Positions 59,046-64,000 of a stretch of DNA of 64,000 bases are shown here, piece after piece; the stretch's first letter is position 1, and each line of letters opens with the position of its first letter. The notes under the pieces are model-generated. The model was not told the DNA's origin, did not search any database, and worked only from the letters and a program-made list of their open reading frames with translations. The position numbers were made by a program, and so were the translations under genes. The stretch is taken from contig NZ_BMRA01000012.1 in assembly GCF_014648395.1 (NCBI RefSeq), positions 151,129 to 215,128 of the forward strand, given 5' to 3'. Source of the stretch: Micromonospora fulviviridis (GTDB taxonomy: Bacteria; Actinomycetota; Actinomycetes; Mycobacteriales; Micromonosporaceae).

Positions 59046-59504
59046 ATGGCTGACGAAGTGGACCGCGATTATACCGCAGCCCACGATTTTCCAATGTTGG
59101 TGCCTGACGACAGTATCGACACCACACTTGCAAGCCTCGTTGACATGGCAGAGTATGTCGGTGATGCCTTTGAGGTGGGCCTTCTCCTTTTGGTGCCGGG
59201 TGGGGCAATCCACGGAAATCTGGTGAGCAAGAAGCGCTGGTACGCCGAGTGGTTTGCCGGCATTGGCGGCGGCGCGGGATCAATCGGTAGGATTTTTCGA
59301 GTGATCAATGAAGCAGCCGGCAAAATGGCTGACGATGGATCCGTATTTGATCACACCGGAGTTTACGTCCACATCCTTGACGGGTGTCTTCTGAATCCCC
59401 AGGGCCAGACCAACCGAATGCCCTGGCGGATCAAGCTAAACCAAGTAACTGCTTGGAGCCTAGGGGCGGCAACCGGTCAGGGCGCTGAGCAGGGCGTCAA
59501 CTAG
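59046..59504 (+). CDS. island gene: GvpU-like protein
   Basis: 152 residues from the ATG at 59046 (AAGGAAGG upstream). The strand pattern VGLLLLVPGGAIHGNLVSKK then YAEWF, and later VYVHILDG and MPWRIKLNQVTAWSLGAA, lines up with the layout of Bacillus gas-vesicle protein GvpU as I recall it (NVNGAVISGTMISAKEYF; FIHLKN; WRGKIAEVDGFFLG). No other gas-vesicle gene is present, so buoyancy is not implied. Such free-standing relatives are common in actinobacteria. Its start is only 25 bp from the divergent NYN start, an arrangement that suggests shared control. The match is from memory and needs profile comparison. Confidence 0.6.
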   Translation: MADEVDRDYTAAHDFPMLVPDDSIDTTLASLVDMAEYVGDAFEVGLLLLVPGGAIHGNLVSKKRWYAEWFAGIGGGAGSIGRIFRVINEAAGKMADDGSVFDHTGVYVHILDGCLLNPQGQTNRMPWRIKLNQVTAWSLGAATGQGAEQGVN

Positions 59505-59597
59505 TCCGGTGTGAGCGGAAAGGCTCGGGGTCAATCCGTCCCTGAGGCCGCGGGATGGGCACTGTGGAGCGCCGGGCAACCATAGGCCCGGTGAAAG

Positions 59598-59975
59598 TTA
59601 GCCGCGGGACCGCTCGATCAGAACTTCAGCGATCCGCCCCATACTCGTGACTACGGCATCCGCCCCGGCCGCTCGGAACGCTTCCACCTTTGGCGGCCGG
59701 TTCGCATATCCGATCACTCGCGCGCTGGCGGCTCGTGCTCCCTCGATCGACAGTGAGTCGCCAACGAGGACGCAGCGGCCCGACGGCTCGCCGATAGCGC
59801 GAACCGCATGGATGATCGGCTCCGGATGGGGCTTCATGCGGGCCGGATCGGCGTACGCCCGGCCGACCACGGGCGATACGTACCCGGCGAGCCGGTGCGC
59901 GGTCAGATAGGCGGTGACCGCCCCGGCGGAGTTGTTGTTGCTGACGACCGCCACTGGTAGCCCAGCCTGCGCCCA
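59598..59975 (-). pseudogene. 5'-truncated HAD-family hydrolase
   Basis: The last ~125 residues of a HAD hydrolase remain: motif II Ser in VAVVSNNNS, motif III Lys in RMKPHPEPI and motif IV in CVLVGDSLSIEGARAAS. The nucleophile motif I (DxDxT) and everything before IRWAQAGLP is missing; the frame runs straight into sequence homologous to a tyrosine integrase on the other strand. Without motif I it cannot be catalytic. The junction near 59975 marks a deletion or recombination between two genes. Confidence 0.8.
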
Positions 59976-60877
59976 CCGGATCGAGCGCCTGGAGCCCGAG
60001 CACCTGGAGCGCTTCTACCGCCGGATGCAACAGACCGGCAGCGCCCCGGCGACCGCCCACCAAGTGCACCGCACGATCCGAACCGCGCTCAACGAGGCCG
60101 TACGCCGGGGGCACCTCGTCAAGAACCCGGCCACCCTCGCCAAGACACCGCGCATGCCAGAGGGTGAGATCGAGCCGTACACGGTCGCCGAGGTACAGCG
60201 GCTCATGGCTGCCACCCATGGCCGGCGTAACAGCGCACGGTGGGCGGTCGCGCTGGCCCTCGGCCTGCGCCAGGGGGAGGCGCTCGGCCTGCGCCGGTCA
60301 GATGTTGACCTGGACGCCGGGACCCTGACCGTCCGGCGCGGCCGGCAACGGCCGAGGTGGGAGCACGGGTGCCGCTCACCGTGCGGCCGAAAGCACGGCG
60401 GCCACTGTCCCGACCGCCGACAGATTCGGGCCGATACCGCCGACACCAAATCTCGGGCCGGTCGGCGCAGCATCGGCCTCCCTGACGAGCTGGTGGCGCT
60501 GCTCCGCAAGCACAGCGACGAGCAGGACCAGGAGCGCGCTACCGCCGCCCAACTCTGGGAGGGAGGTGACTGGCTGTTCGCCATGCCGACCGGCGGCCCG
60601 GTCAACCCGCGCACCGACTACGACGAATGGAAGCGAGTGCTCAAGCTCGCCGGGCTACGAGACGGCCGGTTGCATGACGCCCGGCACACCGCCGGCAACC
60701 GTGCTGCTGATCCTCGGCGTGGCCGAGCGCGCCGTGATGGGCATCATGGGCTGGTCCAATTCCGCGATGGCGGCCCGGTACCAACACCTCACCGCCCAGG
60801 TCCGGCGGGACATTGCGCAGCGCGTCGGCGGACTGCTCTGGGACAGCCCGCCGGAGAAGCCGAAATCGGCCTCTTGA
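59974..60877 (+). pseudogene. truncated and frameshifted tyrosine integrase
   Basis: Recognisable sequence begins abruptly at HRIERLEPEHLERFYRRMQQ, inside the SAM-like core-binding domain, with no N-terminal part. The catalytic domain shows the first Arg (LGLRQGEALGLRRSDVD), a Cys/His zinc-like insert (HGCRSPCGRKHGGHCPD) and HDARH. One extra G at 60694-60695 then shifts frame; in the next frame ILGVAERAVMGIMGWSN and MAARYQHLT (Tyr nucleophile) continue to the stop at 60877. So the Arg/His box and Tyr are split. As it stands it is inactive; the extra base could be a sequencing error, but the N-terminal loss could not. Confidence 0.85.
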
Positions 60878-60911
60878 GCACGAACTGAGACCAAAACTGA
60901 GACCACAAGCG

Positions 60912-60949
60912 GAACGCCCGGCCGATCCTCACGGATCGACCGGGCGTTC
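60912..60949 (-). terminator. terminator of tRNA-Ser(CGA)
   Basis: GAACGCCCGG (60912-60921) pairs with CCGGGCGTTC (60940-60949), with an inner CGATCC/GGATCG stem around TCAC. It lies 15 bases beyond the tRNA 3' end on the minus strand; a diverged copy adjoins the distal att repeat. Confidence 0.82.
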
Positions 60950-60956
60950 TCGCATT

Positions 60957-61019
60957 TCACGAGCGGTGGCGGCGGGATTTGAACCCGCGGAGGGCGTAAA
61001 CCCTCACACGCTTTCGAGG
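60957..61019 (-). repeat. proximal att repeat (within tRNA-Ser)
   Basis: 63 bases identical to 56684-56746. It includes 56 bases of the functional tRNA-Ser gene (3' part from the anticodon stem) and 7 bases beyond it. Crossing over between the copies would excise the island and restore one tRNA gene. Confidence 0.88.
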
Positions 61020-61050
61020 CGTGCTCCTTAGGCCACTCGGACACGCCACC
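60964..61050 (-). tRNA. tRNA-Ser(CGA)
   Basis: 87 bases with a long variable arm. Acceptor GGTGGCG pairs with CGCCACC; anticodon stem CACGC/GCGTG holds CTCGAAA, giving CGA for TCG codons; T-arm GCGGGTTCAAATCCCGC. CCA is not encoded. Its 3' end is the integration target of the island to the left. Confidence 0.97.
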
Positions 61051-61125
61051 GCCGAGTAGGGTACAGGACCCCGGGTCTGGACGCCGAACCGGTATCCCCC
61101 GGCCCGGCCTGGCAGGATCTTTGCC

Positions 61126-61833
61126 ATGAGTACGCACATCGGCGCTGAGCCGGGAGAGATCGCCGAGCGGGTCCTGATGCCGGGCGACCCGCTGCGGGCC
61201 AAGTGGATCGCGGAGACCTACCTCGAGGACGCCCGCTGCTACACGACGGTTCGCGGCATGCTGGGCTTCACCGGCCGCTGGAACGGCGTCGAGGTCTCCG
61301 TCCAGGGTTCCGGCATGGGCATGCCGTCCGCCTCCATCTACGCCCACGAGCTGATCAACGAGTACGGCGTGAAGACGCTGATCCGGGTCGGTTCCTGCGG
61401 CGCCCTGACCGAGGACCTCCAGCTGCGGGACGTGGTGGCGGCGATCGGCTCGTCCACCGACTCGAACATGAACCGGATGCGGTTCGACGGGCTGATCGAC
61501 TACGCCCCGGTGGCCGACTTCGGGCTGCTGCGTACCGCGGTCGAGGTGGCCGAGCGGCGCGGCATCACCATGCGGGTCGGCCCGATCCTGGCCGCGGACG
61601 CCTTCTACACCGACCGGCCGGACCTCTACGACACCCTCGCCGACTACGGCGTGCTCGCGGTGGAGATGGAGTCGGCGGCGCTCTACACGATCGCGGCCCG
61701 CTTCAAGGCCCGCGCGCTGACCGTGCTGACCGTCAGCGACCACATCAAGACCGGCGAGAAGACCACGTCGCAGGAGCGCGAGCAGACCTTCGGCCAGATG
61801 GTCGAGATCGCCCTGGACACCGCCATCGCCTGA
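61126..61833 (+). CDS. deoD: purine-nucleoside phosphorylase (DeoD type)
   Basis: 235 residues, the size of the hexameric bacterial PNP. RVLMPGDPLRAKWIAE binds phosphate, GSGMGMPSASIYAHEL and RVGSCGAL form the active site, EMESAALY binds the ribose, and the TVSDHI Asp donates the proton to the base. It splits purine (deoxy)nucleosides with phosphate for salvage. The stop codon is duplicated by a tandem repeat immediately downstream. Confidence 0.95.
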   Translation: MSTHIGAEPGEIAERVLMPGDPLRAKWIAETYLEDARCYTTVRGMLGFTGRWNGVEVSVQGSGMGMPSASIYAHELINEYGVKTLIRVGSCGALTEDLQLRDVVAAIGSSTDSNMNRMRFDGLIDYAPVADFGLLRTAVEVAERRGITMRVGPILAADAFYTDRPDLYDTLADYGVLAVEMESAALYTIAARFKARALTVLTVSDHIKTGEKTTSQEREQTFGQMVEIALDTAIA

Positions 61834-61902
61834 TCCGACCCGATCCCGGACCGCCCCGTCACCGCCTGATCCGACCCGATCCCGGACCGCCCCGTCACCG
61901 CC
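61831..61902 (+). repeat. two tandem 36-bp repeats that begin at the deoD stop codon
   Basis: A 36-base unit starting TGATCCGACCCGATCCCGGA is repeated exactly at 61831-61866 and 61867-61902. The first TGA is the deoD stop. The second copy forms part of the terminator stem. Confidence 0.9.
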
Positions 61903-61917
61903 CGGTGGCGGGGCGGT
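61886..61917 (+). terminator. terminator of deoD
   Basis: ACCGCCCCG (61886-61894) pairs with CGGGGCGGT (61909-61917); an inner CACCG/CGGTG stem fills the loop. The left arm is part of the second 36-bp repeat copy, so the duplication leaves a second, unpaired left arm in the first copy. Confidence 0.78.
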
Positions 61918-61945
61918 CGCCGTTACCGGGGTCACACAAATAAAT

Positions 61946-61957
61946 ACGACCGGTCGT
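61946..61957. promoter_or_regulatory. TetR operator ACGACCGGTCGT
   Basis: A perfect 12-bp palindrome stands 26 bp upstream of the TetR start, inside an AT-rich stretch (CACAAATAAAT) that reads as a promoter. ACGACCGGTCGT-like dyads are known operators of TetR autorepressors. Confidence 0.72.
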
Positions 61958-61982
61958 GCTGTTTTCTCGCTACGCTGCCCGC

Positions 61983-62621
61983 ATGACCTCCGACGGCCGC
62001 GTCGCCCGCGGCGACCGCACCCGCACCGCGGTGCTGGACACCGCCGTGGCGCTGGCCACCGAGGTCGGCCTGGACGGGCTCTCCCTCGCCCAGCTCGCCG
62101 ACCGGCTCGGGGTCAGCAAGTCCGGCCTCTTCGCGCACTGGCGCTCCAAGGAGGCGTTGCAACTCGCCACCGTCGACCGGGCCGTGGCCCAGTGGGAGGA
62201 GCGGATCGCCGCCCCGGCCCTGCGCGCCCCCCGGGGCGTCCGCCGGCTGCGCGCGCTGCACGAGGCCCGGATCGAGTTCTACGCCGCCCGGGTGCTGCCC
62301 GGCGGCTGCTTCTTCGCCAACACCGAGTTCGAGTACAACGCCCGTCCCGGCCCGGTCCGGGACCGGCTCGCCGAGGCGTTCGGCCGGTGGACCGCGTTCC
62401 TCGAACGCCTCGTCCGGGAGGCCGTCGAGCTCGGCGAACTCCCCGCCGACCTGGACGTGCCGCTGCTGGCGTACGAGATCGACGCGCTGGGGATCAGCGC
62501 GGCGATGCGGTCCCGGCTGCTCGACCCGGACACCACCTACCGGCACGCCCGCCAGGGCCTGCTGAACCGGCTGCGGGCGCTCTGCCCGGATCCGACCCTG
62601 CTACCGGAAGGCCAGTCATGA
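61983..62621 (+). CDS. TetR-family transcriptional regulator
   Basis: 212 residues. The HTH covers residues ~10-57 (TRTAVLDTAVALATEVGLDG, then SLAQLADRLGVSKSGLFAHW), and RSKEAL closes it as in TetR proteins. The C-terminal ligand domain includes VLPGGCFFANTEFEYNARPG, a signature of the TetR_C subgroup seen with fatty-acid or thioester genes. ATG at 61983; it overlaps the thioesterase gene by 4 bp. A palindromic site upstream suggests it represses itself and that gene. Confidence 0.9.
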   Translation: MTSDGRVARGDRTRTAVLDTAVALATEVGLDGLSLAQLADRLGVSKSGLFAHWRSKEALQLATVDRAVAQWEERIAAPALRAPRGVRRLRALHEARIEFYAARVLPGGCFFANTEFEYNARPGPVRDRLAEAFGRWTAFLERLVREAVELGELPADLDVPLLAYEIDALGISAAMRSRLLDPDTTYRHARQGLLNRLRALCPDPTLLPEGQS

Positions 62622-63085
62622 GCCACGCCACCGTCGACCGGCCGGTCGCCGAGTTCGGTCACGTCGAGCACGTCCCCGTGCACTTCGACGACCTCGACGC
62701 CATGGGCATCCTGCACAACGCCCGCTACGCGATGCTGCTCGAGCGCGCCCTGACGCCCTACTGGGCCGAGCGCGGCGTCGCCTTCCGCGGCGACCTGCAC
62801 AGCGCCCCCGACGTGTTCCACGCGGTCCGCGAGTTCACCATCACCTACCGGGCCCCGGTCACCGGGGTCGGCCCGGTGGCGGTGCACTTCTGGCTGGAGC
62901 ACTTCGGCACCAGCAGCGCCCGCTACGCCTTCGAGTTCCGCTCGGTGGACGGCGCCACGGTCTACGCCGAGGGCACCCGGTCGATCGTCCGGCTGGACCC
63001 GGCCACCCTGCGCCCCACCGCCTGGACCGAGGCCGGCCGCGCCGTCGCCGAGACCCTGCTGCGTCCCGCCCCGCAACCCGCCTGA
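62618..63085 (+). CDS. acyl-CoA thioesterase (4HBT hotdog fold)
   Basis: 155 residues. VHFDDLDAMGILHNARYAML is the hotdog active-site segment with the catalytic Asp, followed by a beta-sheet core with VREFTITYRAPVTGVGPVAV and SSARYAFEFRSVDG. GGAAGG precedes the ATG, and the start overlaps the TetR stop (ATGA). It would hydrolyse an acyl-CoA or acyl-ACP whose free acid or CoA ester may be the regulator's ligand. Confidence 0.88.
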   Translation: MSHATVDRPVAEFGHVEHVPVHFDDLDAMGILHNARYAMLLERALTPYWAERGVAFRGDLHSAPDVFHAVREFTITYRAPVTGVGPVAVHFWLEHFGTSSARYAFEFRSVDGATVYAEGTRSIVRLDPATLRPTAWTEAGRAVAETLLRPAPQPA

Positions 63086-63094
63086 CCGGGCGGT

Positions 63095-63733
63095 CTAGCG
63101 GAAGAAGGCGCGCAGCAGCGCGACGCTCTCCGCCTCCCGCACCCCGCCGTACACCTCGGGGCGGTGGGTGAGGCGGCGGTCGCGCAGCACGTCCCACAGC
63201 GAGCCGACGGCGCCGGTCTTCGGCTCCCACGCGCCGAAGACCACCGTCGAGATCCGGGCCAGCGCGATCGCCCCCGCGCACATGGTGCACGGCTCCAGGG
63301 TCACCACCAGGGTGCAGCCCTCCAGCCGCCAGCGGCCCAGCCGCTCGGCGGCCCGGCGCAGCGCCAGCACCTCGGCGTGCGCGGTCGGGTCGCCGGTCAG
63401 CTCCCGCTCGTTGCGGCCGATGGCCAGCTCGGCGCCGTCCGGGCCGTAGACGACCGCGCCGACCGGGACGTCCTCGATCGCGTCGGGGCCGTCTTCGGGC
63501 ACGCTGTCCGGGCCGGTTACCGCGACCTCCAGGGCCCGACGCATCCACAGCTCGTGCCGCTGCCGGCGGCCCACGCCGCCCGGGTCGGCCAGCCCCTCGT
63601 CCGCGCCCGGACCGACCCGGGCCGGCCGGCCCGGGGTGGGCTGCCCCGGGCGTACGGTCTCCAGGGCCGGATCGGTGGCGTCGGCGGGTTCCGCCCCGCC
63701 GGTCCACTCCGGGCCGGGCGGCTCAGACCTCAC
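63095..63733 (-). CDS. tadA: tRNA adenosine-34 deaminase with N-terminal extension
   Basis: 212 residues. The deaminase motifs HAE (119-121, zinc His and proton-shuttle Glu) and PCTMC (148-152, zinc Cys) are intact. It converts A34 to inosine in tRNA-Arg(ACG). The first ~60 residues are Pro/Gly/Ala-rich and have no counterpart in E. coli TadA. The GTG at 63733 is chosen because GAGGAG lies four bases before it and because it overlaps the neighbouring gene by 11 bp. A shorter start at the Met in ELWMRRALEV would remove the extension. Confidence 0.9.
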   Translation of the reverse strand: MRSEPPGPEWTGGAEPADATDPALETVRPGQPTPGRPARVGPGADEGLADPGGVGRRQRHELWMRRALEVAVTGPDSVPEDGPDAIEDVPVGAVVYGPDGAELAIGRNERELTGDPTAHAEVLALRRAAERLGRWRLEGCTLVVTLEPCTMCAGAIALARISTVVFGAWEPKTGAVGSLWDVLRDRRLTHRPEVYGGVREAESVALLRAFFR

Positions 63734-64000
63734 GCAGCTCCTCGACCTCGTCGGCGCAGCCGAGCACCTGGCAGATCTCGGCGGTGACGTCGGCCGGCAT
63801 CATTCCCTCGGAGCCGCTGAGGGAGAGCAGCTTCGGCGCCGGGATGCCCAGGTCGGCGAGGATGTCGGCGTCGCCCACCGGGTCGGCCTCCGGGTCCACG
63901 GCCGGCTGCTCGGTCTCCTCGTCGCCACCGGCGGCCGGCCGCGGCTCGTCGGCGTCCTCCAGCCCGGTGACCGAGGTCTTCAGGTCCCCGACCAGCAGCG
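63723..64000 (-). CDS. tRNA adenosine deaminase-associated protein (C-terminal part)
   Basis: Only the last 92 codons are in the window; the start lies to the right. The visible part is acidic and low in complexity (GDEETEQPAVDPEADPVGDA), then GDADILADLGIPAPKLLSLS and a helical end, EICQVLGCADEVEELREV. This is the protein that sits directly upstream of tadA in many actinobacteria. Its function is not established. It is translationally coupled to tadA. Confidence 0.8.
   Translation of the reverse strand, partial: LLVGDLKTSVTGLEDADEPRPAAGGDEETEQPAVDPEADPVGDADILADLGIPAPKLLSLSGSEGMMPADVTAEICQVLGCADEVEELREV

Larger units (their letters stand above)
56684..61019. mobile_element. 4.3-kb genomic island integrated at tRNA-Ser(CGA)
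   Basis: The 63-bp sequence at 56684-56746 is repeated perfectly at 60957-61019, where it forms the 3' end of tRNA-Ser(CGA) on the minus strand and its immediate flank. Between them lie five features: a membrane protein, an NYN nuclease, a GvpU-like protein, a HAD hydrolase remnant and a tyrosine-integrase remnant oriented toward the tRNA. The genes from 56.8 to 59.5 kb use many A/T-ending codons, unlike everything around them. No replication, transfer or phage structural gene is present, so this is a reduced, probably immobile element. Confidence 0.85.

Noticed and set aside
59046..59504. Gas-vesicle gene cluster
   Set aside because: Only one GvpU-like protein is present; there is no gvpA, gvpN, gvpF/L or related gene in the window.
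59914..59973. Upstream ATG as true start of the integrase
   Set aside because: These bases are antisense to HAD motif II and carry no integrase similarity; the frame is open by chance.

Overview
The window is a high-GC actinobacterial chromosome segment. Gene content and order point to Micromonosporaceae, most likely Micromonospora or a close relative. Supporting marks are the pair of ArsA-like ATPases next to a WblA/WhiB4 regulator and a PonA2-type PBP, the SRP RNA just upstream of dnaX-ybaB-recR, tadA with its associated protein, and GATCTTGC-type intergenic hairpins. The genus is inferred from recall and was not checked against a database.

Layout. 1-7.1 kb: a cut-off membrane protein, a multidomain class III nucleotidyl cyclase with an overlapping metallo-beta-lactamase-fold gene, a RidA/DUF4177 pair and small unknown proteins. 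7.1-12.5 kb: the conserved ArsA1-ArsA2 / wblA / ponA2 block. 12.5-16.2 kb: YqeY, a phosphoesterase, tRNA-Pro(CGG), and a 1.3-kb segment bounded by copies of the tRNA-Pro 3' end that carries one surface-protein gene. 16.4-26.6 kb: antiporter, transporter, secreted 5'-nucleotidase, hydrolase, secreted proteins, a CpdA-like phosphodiesterase and a GAF-GGDEF diguanylate cyclase. 26.6-36.4 kb: lysC-asd, nitroreductase, regulator/transporter pair, leuA with a leucine leader peptide, and an efflux pump. 36.5-43.7 kb: nuclease lipoprotein and a complete dipeptide/oligopeptide ABC transporter. 44-48.3 kb: recR, ybaB, dnaX, SRP RNA, tRNA-Ser(GGA). 48.3-56.6 kb: beta-propeller protein, SDR, an ArsR/MFS pair with a clear palindromic operator, a membrane NACHT NTPase and an HD-domain protein.

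56.7-61.0 kb is a small genomic island inserted at the 3' end of tRNA-Ser(CGA). It is bounded by a perfect 63-bp direct repeat and its cargo is clearly more AT-rich than the surroundings. The cargo is a six-helix membrane protein, a NYN/PIN-type nuclease, a divergent GvpU-like protein, and the facing remnants of a HAD hydrolase and a tyrosine integrase (5'-truncated and frameshifted). This cargo is the best candidate in the window for an undescribed system. 61.1-64 kb returns to ordinary genes: deoD, a TetR/thioesterase pair with palindromic operator, and tadA with its partner gene.
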